Below, in pieces: positions 1 through 8,101 of a stretch of DNA of 64,000 nucleotides (positions within the stretch are counted from its first letter, which is position 1; each line of letters begins with the position of its first letter). Source of the stretch: an uncultured Sulfurovum sp. (GTDB taxonomy: Bacteria > Campylobacterota > Campylobacteria > Campylobacterales > Sulfurovaceae); contig CACVAS010000058.1 in the NCBI GenBank assembly GCA_902727855.1, positions 171,029 through 235,028 on the forward strand. Direction: 5' to 3'. The notes beneath the pieces were generated by a model that saw only the letters and a list, made by a program, of their open reading frames with translations, had not been told where the DNA came from and did not search any database. The translations under genes and the position numbers were made by a program.

Positions 1-543
1 ATCTTTGGTGAGAAATATGGTAAAGGTAAAGAGATATTTATGATATCAGTCGCTTTCATACTCTTTGCTTTTCTCGCTATGGGTTTTGCTTCAAGTCCAT
101 CACTCTTTATTTTTGGAGTCGTACTTTTCTTTATAGGGTTCAACATGTTTGAGCCACTCTTACAAAGTTTTGTAGCCAAGTTTGCCAAAGTACACCAAAA
201 AGGTGCTGCGTTGGGTGTGGCAAATACCTTTGCTTACACGGGTATCTTTCTTGGGGGTCTTGTTGCAGGTTGGCTCATGCAACACTACGACAGAAGTACA
301 CTCGCACTTGTAGTCGCTGCACTTTCTGTAGTATGGTTCATTTGGGTAGCTACTATGCCTAGTCCTAACAATAGAGGAAATGTCTACCTTTCACTTGACA
401 TCTTCGACAGAGACCGTGTTGCAGCGTTAACAGATCATGAGGCCATTGTAGAGAGCTATGTGAATGAAACCGAGCACATTGCCGTTGTCAAATATGATAA
501 AGATCTCATAGATGAAGATGAAGTAAGAGGTATGCTCAGTTAA
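1..543 (+). CDS. MFS transporter, C-terminal part (5' end outside window)
   Basis: The reading frame is open from base 1, so the true start lies upstream. About four hydrophobic helices are visible, with the typical MFS half-repeat pattern (FFIGFNMFEPLL, then GVANTFAYTGIFLGGLVAGW). After the last helix comes a soluble tail of about 55 residues with a beta-alpha-beta look (ending YDKDLIDEDEVRGMLS) that faintly recalls a heavy-metal-associated fold; many MFS proteins lack such a tail. The substrate cannot be read from this fragment. The stop codon overlaps the next ATG (TAATG), so the two genes are probably translationally coupled. Confidence 0.85.
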   Translation: MFGEKYGKGKEIFMISVAFILFAFLAMGFASSPSLFIFGVVLFFIGFNMFEPLLQSFVAKFAKVHQKGAALGVANTFAYTGIFLGGLVAGWLMQHYDRSTLALVVAALSVVWFIWVATMPSPNNRGNVYLSLDIFDRDRVAALTDHEAIVESYVNETEHIAVVKYDKDLIDEDEVRGMLS

Positions 544-1229
544 TGGAACATCTAAAACCTAATTTTATCCCAGACTTAGAACATATACTAAGCTCTCATA
601 CCGTTTTAATGGATGTTAAAAAAAATTTACACACCCTCTTTGCAAAAACACCCTATGGGTGCGAGAAAGACTACCCCGTAGCCATTGTACATGAAACAAT
701 GCGCATTAAAGAAGAGTGTGTCTTAGAGTACTTTAAAAAAAACCATTTACTGGGTGAAGAAGGTCTTACCTATGGTGACTACCCACGCAGTGACCTAGAA
801 AGACTCTCCCTCCATGCGCCAAAGTACATCCAAAATGTAGGCTTTATGCTTTCAACAACTAAAGATATGCCAGAACCTACTTTTTTTAACAAGTTCAAAC
901 ATGACTACTGGAAAAAAATAACCTCAAGTGAAGGTTTAGAAGCTGTCATCGACATCTCTACACTCACACCAAGCACAAGTAAGTGTGAAGCCGAAGATGC
1001 GCTCCGTGCGATCATACGTAAACGTAAAGAAGTCCACCAACTCAAAAAGATAGCATTTGTGTGGATAGTCGAAATTAAAGGTGAAAATACACAAATAGCC
1101 CCAGTCATGCAACATTACTTTGAAGATGAAACGATGATAGTCAAAAATGCTGGAAAAACATTTTATGTAGGGTGGAGTGCTCCGTTACAAGATATTAATA
1201 TGAGATATTTTGTTTGTCCGCCTGAGTAA
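543..1229 (+). CDS. Hypothetical protein coupled to MFS transporter
   Basis: This 228-residue soluble protein has no signal peptide or membrane helix. It starts inside the stop codon of the upstream transporter gene (TAATG), which indicates co-expression. I do not recognise a family. The centre has a charged helical stretch (EDALRAIIRKRKEVHQLKK) and the C-terminal third looks like alternating beta strands (IAFVWIVEIKG, MIVKNAGKTFYVGW). The reading frame is intact. Confidence 0.75.
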   Translation: MEHLKPNFIPDLEHILSSHTVLMDVKKNLHTLFAKTPYGCEKDYPVAIVHETMRIKEECVLEYFKKNHLLGEEGLTYGDYPRSDLERLSLHAPKYIQNVGFMLSTTKDMPEPTFFNKFKHDYWKKITSSEGLEAVIDISTLTPSTSKCEAEDALRAIIRKRKEVHQLKKIAFVWIVEIKGENTQIAPVMQHYFEDETMIVKNAGKTFYVGWSAPLQDINMRYFVCPPE

Positions 1230-1243
1230 CTTATATTGACAAA

Positions 1244-1675
1244 TTAATCTTTTATAATCACTTCTTTTGCACCAGCATTGTGCATAACATCTATAACAAC
1301 TTGACGCTCAACCAAAGTTATATCAGTTTCAAATTGTCTTTTTATATCTACAATTATTGTAGGTGAAAAAAGCTTTTTCTGTTTGAGTCCTTTTTCAATG
1401 GCAAACCGTATTATTAATGTTGCAACCTCATAGTCATCAATTAAAATCCTAGGATTGGAAAATGGCTTAATAACACTTTGATTCTTTGTTTGATAAAATA
1501 TTGCATTTTTACCAACTTCAACAATATATTTTTCGCCATTACTTTTTGTATCTATTGCAATATTTGGAACATCATCAAAAATTTCAGATTGATATTCATC
1601 ATATATCTTTATCCGATTTTCCAATATCTGTATTGTTAATGTTGCACTAAAACGATTAAGTAATGCATCTAACAT
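1244..1675 (-). CDS. MreB-like N-terminal domain protein
   Basis: This 143-residue protein resembles the N-terminal third of MreB. It has a vEVGKNAIF segment (MreB: aVGxxAkxm), a KPFSNPRILIDDYEVA segment matching the MreB stretch ending in IADF, and a C-terminal block TLVERQVVIDVMHNAGAKEV that closely follows the MreB pattern [20 protein letters not shown]. The usual DLGTaNT phosphate-1 loop at the start is not recognisable, and the protein stops where the second half of the actin fold would begin. It is therefore not expected to be a complete ATPase. The ATG overlaps the tkt stop codon (TAATG), so it is the last gene of the ispA-tkt operon. Confidence 0.6.
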   Translation of the reverse strand: MLDALLNRFSATLTIQILENRIKIYDEYQSEIFDDVPNIAIDTKSNGEKYIVEVGKNAIFYQTKNQSVIKPFSNPRILIDDYEVATLIIRFAIEKGLKQKKLFSPTIIVDIKRQFETDITLVERQVVIDVMHNAGAKEVIIKD

Positions 1676-3666
1676 TAAAGCTTACACTCACCCAAATCCA
1701 CTTCTCTATACTCCACATCCATCAACTTACATGCACGTTTCATAATACCTTCTTGCGTAAAGCCAAACTTTTCAAAGAGTAGGTCTGCTGGTGCGGATGC
1801 TCCGAAGCCTTCCATACCTAGTACGTCATCTGCATAACGATAGTACTCGGTAGCTGTAGCTGCTTCTACTGCTAGTACTTTTGTGTTAGGGTCAATGACT
1901 GTTGCTTTGTACTGGGCATCTTGCTCATTAAAGAGATCCAGACATGGTACAGAAACAACATTTGATTTAATGCCAAGTACGGCTAAGTGGCACGCTGCTT
2001 TAAGACATGGCATAAGCTCTGAACCTGAAGCCATAAGCGTAAAGTTTGCATCTTTACGTTTTTTTACAATATATGCACCTTTACTTACTTCACCAAAGTC
2101 TCTTTTTGGCTTGAGTGTCGCAAGTTTTTGACGGCTTAGTACAAACCCATGTGGTGCTTGCATACTAAGTGCTGTTTTCCATGCTTCTACATTTTCAGTA
2201 GCATCTGCTGGTCTCCATACATAGAAGTTTGGAAGTGCTCTAAACTGACTTAAGTGTTCTATAGGCTCATGTGTCGGCCCATCTTCACCTACACCTATGC
2301 TGTCATGTGTCCACACAAAAAAGTTTTGAATGTTCGTCAGTGCTGCAATACGTGCTGAAGGCTTAAGGTAATCAGAGAATACAAAGAACGTCGCATTAAA
2401 CGGAATAGTCGTTCCATACAGTGCCATAGCGTTAGTAATGGCTGCCATTGAATGCTCACGTATACCAAAGTGTAGGTTTCTACCTTTAGGGAAGTCTCCC
2501 ATCTCTTTAAGGTCTGTTTTATTTGATGGTGCAAGGTCTGCGGAACCACCTAAAAATGATGGAATGCCTCTTGCGATAGCATTGAGTATCTTACCGTTAG
2601 AGTCTCTAGTCGCCATCTGTTTATCGTTTGTGAAGTCTGGAAAGTCGATGTTAGAGAAGTCAGGGTTTTGTAGTGCATCTAATGCAATATTTTGCTCTAT
2701 CAGTGGTGCTTCTTTTTGTCTGTGTATCCACTCTTTTTCTGCAAGTTCACCCTGCTCTAAAGCACATCTAAATCTAAGCAATACATCTTCAGGAATGGCA
2801 AATGTCTCTTCAGGGTTAAACCCTTCTTTTGTCTTTGACTCTGCAATAATACTCTCACCAAGAGGTGCACCATGTGTATGGTGTGTACCCTCAAGCTCTC
2901 CAGCACCTTTACCAATGATTGTATTTGCGATAATAATCGTTGGTTTCGTTGCATCTCTTACTTCATCTAACGCTTTTTCAATGTCATCATAACAATGACC
3001 ATTGATTTTCATTACGTTCCAGTTTTGCGCTTCAAAACGTTTTTCAACATCTTCGCTCCACGCGATACTTGTATCACCCTCAATCGTAATACAGTTAGAA
3101 TCATAAATAAGTACTAAGTCTTTAAGTCCTAAGTGTCCAGCAAGTGAACATGCTTCATAAGAGATACCTTCTTGTAAGTCACCATCACCACATAGACAGT
3201 AGACTTTGTGGTCTATAAGCTCACATGTTTCTGAGTTCACTTGCTCTTTTGTGTATGCCTCTGCCATAGCAAAACCAACGGCATTGGCTATCCCTTGACC
3301 TAAGGGACCTGTGGTTATTTCTATACCTTCTGTATGTCCGTACTCTGGGTGTCCTGGTGTTTTAGAGTCAAGTTGTCTAAAGGCTTTCAAGTCATCTACA
3401 CTTACATCATAACCCCAAAGGTGTAACAATGAATAGATAAGTGCAGAACCATGCCCACCTGAAAAGACCAAACGGTCGCGGTTCAGCCATTTTGGATTTT
3501 TTGGGTTATGACTCAACTTTTCAGAAAGGACTACTGCAATATCTGCAAGACCCATAGGTGCACCAGGGTGTCCTGAGTTTGCCTTTTGTACCATGTCTGC
3601 TGCTAAAAACCTAATGGTATTTGCCATTTTTTTACGCATTTTATTCTGCTCTGTCATTACTGCCAT
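1675..3666 (-). CDS. tkt: Transketolase
   Basis: Transketolase (663 residues) is the thiamine-diphosphate enzyme moving two-carbon units in the pentose phosphate and pentose regeneration pathways. Visible hallmarks are the N-terminal NSGHPGAPMG, GPLGQGIANAVG, the ThDP motif GDGDLQEG followed about 30 residues later by YDSN, and the pyrimidine-domain motif HDSIGVGEDGPTHEP. Length matches bacterial transketolases. The start chosen has AAAGGA upstream. It lies 10 nt after ispA, which would allow co-transcription of a central carbon enzyme with isoprenoid synthesis. Confidence 0.95.
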   Translation of the reverse strand: MAVMTEQNKMRKKMANTIRFLAADMVQKANSGHPGAPMGLADIAVVLSEKLSHNPKNPKWLNRDRLVFSGGHGSALIYSLLHLWGYDVSVDDLKAFRQLDSKTPGHPEYGHTEGIEITTGPLGQGIANAVGFAMAEAYTKEQVNSETCELIDHKVYCLCGDGDLQEGISYEACSLAGHLGLKDLVLIYDSNCITIEGDTSIAWSEDVEKRFEAQNWNVMKINGHCYDDIEKALDEVRDATKPTIIIANTIIGKGAGELEGTHHTHGAPLGESIIAESKTKEGFNPEETFAIPEDVLLRFRCALEQGELAEKEWIHRQKEAPLIEQNIALDALQNPDFSNIDFPDFTNDKQMATRDSNGKILNAIARGIPSFLGGSADLAPSNKTDLKEMGDFPKGRNLHFGIREHSMAAITNAMALYGTTIPFNATFFVFSDYLKPSARIAALTNIQNFFVWTHDSIGVGEDGPTHEPIEHLSQFRALPNFYVWRPADATENVEAWKTALSMQAPHGFVLSRQKLATLKPKRDFGEVSKGAYIVKKRKDANFTLMASGSELMPCLKAACHLAVLGIKSNVVSVPCLDLFNEQDAQYKATVIDPNTKVLAVEAATATEYYRYADDVLGMEGFGASAPADLLFEKFGFTQEGIMKRACKLMDVEYREVDLGECKL

Positions 3667-3676
3667 CTGTATTCCT

Positions 3677-4525
3677 TTAGTGGTGTCTATATAAGTATTT
3701 TGTTATGAGGGGGTGTAAAGCTATGTGGAGCTTCTCATCAAACGTTTCAAATCGTCTTTGTAAATCTTTTGCTAAAGTATCTGCTTCTTCTACAGTTTTC
3801 TCAAGCCCTAAAAGATTTATAAAGCTATTTTTATCGCCATCATTGCCGGTAGGTTTGCCAGCTTCTTCTGCACTCTGTGTTTCATCGATGATGTCATCTT
3901 GTATCTGAAACAAAAGTCCTAAGTCTAACCCAAAGTCATAAAGTGCTTTTTGTACCCTAGAATCTAACCCAACAATCACCGCACCCATCTGTAAAGAAGC
4001 GGCAATGAGTTTGGCTGTTTTGTTCGTATGGAGTACTTTCACTTGTTCTATGGTTAATGGCTGATTTTCAAAATAACAGTCAATGGCTTGACCTAGTACC
4101 ATCCCTTGTCCACCACCATTTTGAGCAAGTAGCATAATGAGTTTTATTTTAATGTCTTCACGAAGAGGCGCTTGAGAAATGTATAAAAAAGCATCCGTAT
4201 TGAGTGCATCACCTGCAAGTATGGCTGTGACTTCATCATAACGCTTGTGAAGTGTTTCATGTCCACGGCGTAAGTCCGCATCATCCATAGAAGGAAGGTC
4301 ATCGTGTATGAGCGAATAGGTATGGAACATTTCTAAAGCCATTGCCACGGGAAGTGCACCATCATAAAGCATGGGCTCATACGCATCTACAATGCTAAGA
4401 AGTAACATAGGTCTAAAACGTTTTCCACCTGCAGTAAGCATCACGCCTAACGCGTCTTCATAGACAGGGTGAAAGCTTGGTGCTTGTGGTAAATTTTTAG
4501 AAAGATATTCCTCGAACCTTTGCAT
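3677..4525 (-). CDS. ispA: Polyprenyl (farnesyl/geranyl-type) diphosphate synthase
   Basis: A trans-prenyltransferase that condenses isopentenyl diphosphate with allylic diphosphates to make C15-C20 precursors. The first aspartate-rich motif (HDDLPSMDDADLRRG, around residues 74-88) has the two-residue insertion typical of bacterial short-chain enzymes, and the second is DDIID. GGKRFRP is the IPP-binding segment near residue 33. I start at 4525 because AGGTG lies a suitable distance upstream and the protein begins MQRFEEYL as in relatives; the longer frame to 4606 would overlap the divergent gene. First gene of the ispA-tkt-mreB-like operon. Confidence 0.9.
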   Translation of the reverse strand: MQRFEEYLSKNLPQAPSFHPVYEDALGVMLTAGGKRFRPMLLLSIVDAYEPMLYDGALPVAMALEMFHTYSLIHDDLPSMDDADLRRGHETLHKRYDEVTAILAGDALNTDAFLYISQAPLREDIKIKLIMLLAQNGGGQGMVLGQAIDCYFENQPLTIEQVKVLHTNKTAKLIAASLQMGAVIVGLDSRVQKALYDFGLDLGLLFQIQDDIIDETQSAEEAGKPTGNDGDKNSFINLLGLEKTVEEADTLAKDLQRRFETFDEKLHIALHPLITKYLYRHH

Positions 4526-4552
4526 GATACACCTAGTTTTTTTATTGGTAAA

Positions 4553-4558
4553 ATTATA
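4553..4558 (-). promoter_or_regulatory. Candidate -10 box for ispA-tkt operon
   Basis: On the minus strand the sequence reads TATAAT, about 30 nt upstream of the ispA ATG. No convincing -35 is visible, which is normal for Campylobacterota sigma-70 promoters. Confidence 0.45.
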
Positions 4559-4581
4559 TCGAATTTGGCTAAAATGATGGT

Positions 4582-4797
4582 ATGAATAAAGAAACAATAC
4601 ACACAACCGTCACATGGATAAAAAGAATACTTGGATTTACAGCTATCATGGTATGGATATATGTCATCTATACCATAGCCAAATCGCCAGCACCCTTCAT
4701 AGAACAAGCACCCTACTGCATGATAAGTACCATGATGATATTTGGATTACTAAGTATGTCGTATAAGGGGTTGGAGTATTGGGAGAAGCAAACATAG
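4582..4797 (+). CDS. Small membrane protein
   Basis: A 71-residue protein divergent from ispA. Two hydrophobic helices are visible (ILGFTAIMVWIYVIYTIA and MISTMMIFGLLSMSY) separated by a short polar loop containing a Cys. I do not recognise a family. No strong ribosome binding site precedes the ATG, so the call rests on the intact frame, membrane character and the gap it fills. Confidence 0.5.
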   Translation: MNKETIHTTVTWIKRILGFTAIMVWIYVIYTIAKSPAPFIEQAPYCMISTMMIFGLLSMSYKGLEYWEKQT

Positions 4798-4800
4798 TAT

Positions 4801-4860
4801 TTCGACAAGCTCAATGACTGTCAAAATACATTTATGTCTCGGTGACTGAGCGTGTCGAAG
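4801..4860. repeat. Imperfect palindromic intergenic element
   Basis: Left arm TTCGACAAGCTCAATGAC (4801-4818) and right arm GTGACTGAGCGTGTCGAA (4842-4859) pair at 15 of 18 positions around a 23-nt spacer. It sits between the convergent ends of the small membrane protein and aroK. Elements with this kind of TTCGACAAGCTCA core are dispersed in many genomes (recollection, not checked). It could also act as a bidirectional terminator. Confidence 0.55.
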
Positions 4861-5373
4861 TTAAACCTTGCACCTCTTAGCGATAAAATCTAGTTGTTCA
4901 TCTAATGTCAAGCCTTCAACGTCAACAACCACGTCAGCTAAAGCTTTGTATGCCTTTTTACGTTCTTTATAAAGAGCCCTAGCTTTTTTTTCATCAGAGA
5001 ACAAAGGCCTTTTAGCAAGTTTTGCATCAGCATTTTTTGCTGTTTTCAAACGGTTATGTATCCACTCAAAAGAAGCATCAAGCAGTACAACCGTACCAAG
5101 CTTTTTAAGATTATCTACCTTGTAAAAACCACCACCACAAGAGATCATAGTACCTGTAACAGACGCTTCTATCCAATCAGCCGTAGCTTGTTCTTGTTCC
5201 CTAAAATAGACTTCACCTTTTTTTTCAAAGATTTTTTTAACTTCTTTGTTCTCTTTAGACTCTATAAGATCATCGGTGTCTATAATATAAGTGCCATATT
5301 TTTTTGTGAATGCACGTGCAGTAGTACCTTTACCTACCCCCATAAAACCTATGACAATTATATTTTTTTTCAA
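4861..5373 (-). CDS. aroK: Shikimate kinase
   Basis: Phosphorylates shikimate at the 3-hydroxyl in aromatic amino acid synthesis. The 170-residue length fits. Family motifs are the P-loop GFMGVGKGTT, IDTDDLIE (shikimate-binding Asp), YFREQE (Arg), SCGGGFY, and the lid arginine in KRPLF. The residue after the P-loop lysine is Gly rather than Ser/Thr (GKGT, as in adenylate kinases), whereas most AroK proteins have GKST. It ends next to the palindromic element and lies 3 nt after the upstream HicB-like gene. Confidence 0.93.
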   Translation of the reverse strand: MKKNIIVIGFMGVGKGTTARAFTKKYGTYIIDTDDLIESKENKEVKKIFEKKGEVYFREQEQATADWIEASVTGTMISCGGGFYKVDNLKKLGTVVLLDASFEWIHNRLKTAKNADAKLAKRPLFSDEKKARALYKERKKAYKALADVVVDVEGLTLDEQLDFIAKRCKV

Positions 5374-5376
5374 CGT

Positions 5377-5616
5377 TCATACCATATTATAACGGTCAAT
5401 AATTTTCTTCACTCTTTTACGTAAATTTCTTAAAGCATCTTCTGCTGTCTCACCATCTGAAATTAATGATTCAAATTCGTCAAACTGTATCTTAGCTATC
5501 CAGCCAATTTTAGTATGTTTTTTAATACCTACAAATCGTACCTCGCCAAAATGCCCTTTAGCAAGCTTATAAATACGCTCTATTCTCTGGTCTATTGTTT
5601 TAATTTCTTTACTCAT
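5377..5616 (-). CDS. HicB-like small protein
   Basis: A 79-residue protein starting at 5616, chosen because GGAGGG precedes that ATG; the longer frame would use TTG. The middle reads GWIAKIQFDEF followed by SDGETAEDALRNLRKRV, resembling the partial RNase-H fold and G.T.eEAl.N signature of HicB antitoxins. No HicA-like partner is adjacent; instead aroK follows 3 nt later. It may be an orphan HicB-fold regulator. The family call is by motif only. Confidence 0.5.
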   Translation of the reverse strand: MSKEIKTIDQRIERIYKLAKGHFGEVRFVGIKKHTKIGWIAKIQFDEFESLISDGETAEDALRNLRKRVKKIIDRYNMV

Positions 5617-5661
5617 AATACCCTCCGTAATCAATATATTTTAGCATCATTATATCATAAA

Positions 5662-6216
5662 CTATGACCCATTAAAATATGCTCCTCTGGCACCAGCTGT
5701 TGAGAGGTTATCTTTATCTACTACCTCTTTTTTGCTTTCCTCTTTAAGGTCTTCATTTTTAACTACATATGCAAACATACTAAACTCGTCTTCTGGTTTA
5801 GCTTGCATCATTCTTTCAAAACGTCGCAATATTTTTTGAAATTTATCTGATAAGATTACAACTTCTTGATAGTCTGAAAGCATTACATTTTTTTCTAATA
5901 ACGTTAGGGCTTTTGTTTTACCCATAAAATTCTTTTTTCTATGTAAGACACAAACTTGATAAATATCCATAAACTTCTTGTGCATACTTGTCAATATATT
6001 TTCCATTTCATCAATGATACCAATACTATTTATTGCAGTGATTAAACTTGCTTCTGCATAAAACCATTTACCAAAATCTATATCAACAAGATTTAACTCA
6101 AAGCTATACGCTTTTACAGGCATATCTGAACTTAGCAATTTAACTGCTCCAAGCCATCGCACTTCATTGATTCTAGCTTGATGCAGATTATGTATAAATT
6201 GTTCTTTATCAGTCAT
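5662..6216 (-). CDS. Degenerate CZB-like (chemoreceptor zinc-binding fold) protein
   Basis: A 184-residue soluble protein; GGAGG upstream supports the start at 6216. Residues about 9-90 follow the CZB four-helix pattern, clearest at DFGKWFYAEAS (CZB: CxFGKWYYxEG) and SMHKKFMDIY. The zinc ligands are mostly replaced: the Cys two before FGKW is Ile, the His three before the first conserved Trp is Glu, and only His79 remains. It therefore probably keeps the fold without the canonical 3His-1Cys zinc site. The C-terminal 90 residues are helical and unrecognised. Confidence 0.45.
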   Translation of the reverse strand: MTDKEQFIHNLHQARINEVRWLGAVKLLSSDMPVKAYSFELNLVDIDFGKWFYAEASLITAINSIGIIDEMENILTSMHKKFMDIYQVCVLHRKKNFMGKTKALTLLEKNVMLSDYQEVVILSDKFQKILRRFERMMQAKPEDEFSMFAYVVKNEDLKEESKKEVVDKDNLSTAGARGAYFNGS

Positions 6217-6342
6217 TCTACCTCCATAGGGTCTATTTTCTATCATACACTATATCAAAAATAACTTTTACCTTATTAATGAAGTTGATTAATATTTCAC
6301 CACTCTATTAGACCTATGAAATATTTTTTTGATTTAGATTAA

Positions 6343-6405
6343 ACCTTAATCTTCTGCCACTCCCCTTTATCAAAAGTTCTCCATAACCATATAGCTTTTA
6401 CAAAA
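6343..6405. repeat. Distal copy of the MATE gene 3' end (direct repeat, left end of island)
   Basis: These 63 nt match 9382-9444 at 60 of 63 positions, in the same orientation. Read on the minus strand it still encodes the MATE C-terminus (GEWQKIKV then TAA), where the intact gene has GEWMKIKV then TAG. It is therefore an orphaned second 3' end of that gene, as left when DNA integrates into a gene's 3' end. The surrounding 6247-6468 interval holds nothing else I recognise. Confidence 0.85.
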
Positions 6406-6468
6406 AACCAAGACTACATTCATATAATAAATCTCATCTATACACATCAGAAAATATGCAAAGTTAAC

Positions 6469-7371
6469 TTAACTTCTCCCTATGTAACTTTTTAGCATAG
6501 CTTCAAACTCTACTTGAATTTGATAGGGTTCAATCACTCTAATCTGAGGTAACCACTTTTTCAACACAGCAAATATCTCCTCTTTCTTTGTGATGCTAAC
6601 TGTAAGCTCTCCTGTACCATCATTATTCTTTTTAAGATACTGCCCTTTAATAGGTTTTCTTTCAAAATAAATTATGGCATTTTTGTTAAGTAAAAGTGTC
6701 ACATCAAAAGGTTCAACCTTAGGATCAAACCAAATATTAAGTGCTTTATTCATCCTGTCTAGTACTTTTTCATCACAAATAAATATTTGTTCTAAAATAT
6801 TAACCTCACTAATCTCTTTGAGATAAAACTTTATATAATGCTCTTTATATTGTGTCAGTAGATACCAAAACCCATCAAAGATGATAATTTTATAGGGCTT
6901 TACATTCTCATATCTTTTCATTTTATTAGATTCATTCACCCGTGTGTAAGAAAAAGAAATCATATATTGTTTTAAGATAGCATGTTCTAAGTCTTCTATC
7001 AGAGCTGATTTATTTGAGATGTTTTCTATATCTATACGAGTATAAAAAGGGCTATCTATAAAGCGTTGAAGTTTACATAATGCCACATGTGCTTTAGTAT
7101 AAAATTCACCACCTATGTCAGCCGAAAGACTCTCTAGCATTTTAATGGTAGTATCTGCACTCTTAAACGTACATTGTTTTTTTGCAAGTGTAAATCTCCT
7201 ACCATCACTAGCTCTTATTACACCATAATGACCCTCCATAAGTTTAGAAAAATCTCTTTGTACTGTTTTTGTTGTTGTCTGCCATTCATTAGCAAGTTGT
7301 GTGATAGAAAGCTGTTCTCCATTGCCCAACCTTTCCAATATTTCATTGTGACGTTCATGTTGTTTTTTCAT
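6469..7371 (-). CDS. WYL-domain transcriptional regulator with N-terminal HTH
   Basis: A 300-residue protein. Residues about 8-60 form a DeoR-type winged helix (LSITQLANEWQTTTKTVQRD). Residues about 130-210 form a WYL domain with the name-giving motif in FDGFWYLLTQY. A C-terminal extension domain follows (IRVIEPYQIQVEFEAMLKSY). WYL regulators are often linked to phage-defence loci and respond to nucleic-acid-like ligands. It diverges from the two-gene nuclease cassette across 122 nt containing an inverted repeat, so it is the likely regulator of the cassette (inference). Confidence 0.85.
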   Translation of the reverse strand: MKKQHERHNEILERLGNGEQLSITQLANEWQTTTKTVQRDFSKLMEGHYGVIRASDGRRFTLAKKQCTFKSADTTIKMLESLSADIGGEFYTKAHVALCKLQRFIDSPFYTRIDIENISNKSALIEDLEHAILKQYMISFSYTRVNESNKMKRYENVKPYKIIIFDGFWYLLTQYKEHYIKFYLKEISEVNILEQIFICDEKVLDRMNKALNIWFDPKVEPFDVTLLLNKNAIIYFERKPIKGQYLKKNNDGTGELTVSITKKEEIFAVLKKWLPQIRVIEPYQIQVEFEAMLKSYIGRS

Positions 7372-7413
7372 TTTCTTTACCTCATACTCTCTATTTTAGT
7401 ACAATATTACTTT

Positions 7414-7438
7414 ATATGGACATTAATTGTCTACATAT
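7414..7438. promoter_or_regulatory. Inverted repeat, candidate operator of the WYL regulator
   Basis: ATATGGACA (7414-7422) and TGTC..CATAT (7428-7438) form an inverted repeat around TTAAT, with a 2-nt bulge in the right arm. It is central between the divergent WYL gene and the cassette, where a repressor controlling both would bind. Confidence 0.4.
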
Positions 7439-7493
7439 TTCTTTATACTTTCATAAACAGTAGTCACAATTAAAATATAAAAGGATCCACATA

Positions 7494-8081
7494 ATGAAGT
7501 ATGAAAGCACACTTTTAAAAGAAGCCCAAGAAATTATGACTGAAACTGGGAATTTTTATCCTGCATTTGTATCACGAAAATTACACATAGGCTACCCAAA
7601 GGCATTAAAGATAATGAACCTTTTAGAAAAAGAAATTATCCAACTGCTGAAGCAAGTGCAACAATCAACGATTAGAAACAAAACATTTTTGCAAAAAATA
7701 GAAGATAAAGATATGCATTATACCTATTCACGTTGGCATAGAAAATTTGATTATGAGAATCTATCCTTTGTACTTGGACAGACTACTAAAAGTCGCTTGT
7801 TCATTTTTGATAAAATGGATAGTACTAAGTCCACTAATTTAGTCAGATATGTATTTGAAGATTTCACAAAAACGTATAATGTTAATGATAAAAGATGTGG
7901 CATAGCATGTATCTTTGAAGTACATGGCTCTTACCCTTTAAATAAGATAGCACATATTACTCAGCTTTTAAGTGCAGGCTTATACAATGATGATAATTTC
8001 TTGTTAGAAATAAATATTAATGATAATTTTCATAGAGATGATATACAATTTTCTATGATAGCATCATATATAAATTTGTAA
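7494..8081 (+). CDS. FtsK-gamma-like winged-helix protein of unknown function
   Basis: A 195-residue protein. Residues about 6-50 strongly resemble the DNA-binding gamma domain of FtsK/SpoIIIE: an EAQEIMTETG segment, then VSRKLHIGYPKALKIMNLLE, matching the FtsK pattern VqRqFRIGYNRAArIIeqME. There is no motor domain. The C-terminal 60 residues (IACIFEVHGSYPLNKIAHIT to DDIQFSMIAS) have a strand-helix-strand order reminiscent of the FtsZ C-terminal domain, but that is a weak resemblance. AGGA precedes the ATG. The nuclease gene begins 20 nt after the stop. A role in recognising specific DNA, perhaps KOPS-like sites, for the nuclease is inference. Confidence 0.65.
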   Translation: MKYESTLLKEAQEIMTETGNFYPAFVSRKLHIGYPKALKIMNLLEKEIIQLLKQVQQSTIRNKTFLQKIEDKDMHYTYSRWHRKFDYENLSFVLGQTTKSRLFIFDKMDSTKSTNLVRYVFEDFTKTYNVNDKRCGIACIFEVHGSYPLNKIAHITQLLSAGLYNDDNFLLEININDNFHRDDIQFSMIASYINL

Positions 8082-8101
8082 AAAACATCAGGAGACGCAA
8101 C

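Noticed and set aside
2438..2992. 184-codon plus-strand frame inside tkt
   Set aside because: It is antisense to a well-conserved transketolase and has a Ser/Ala-rich shadow composition.
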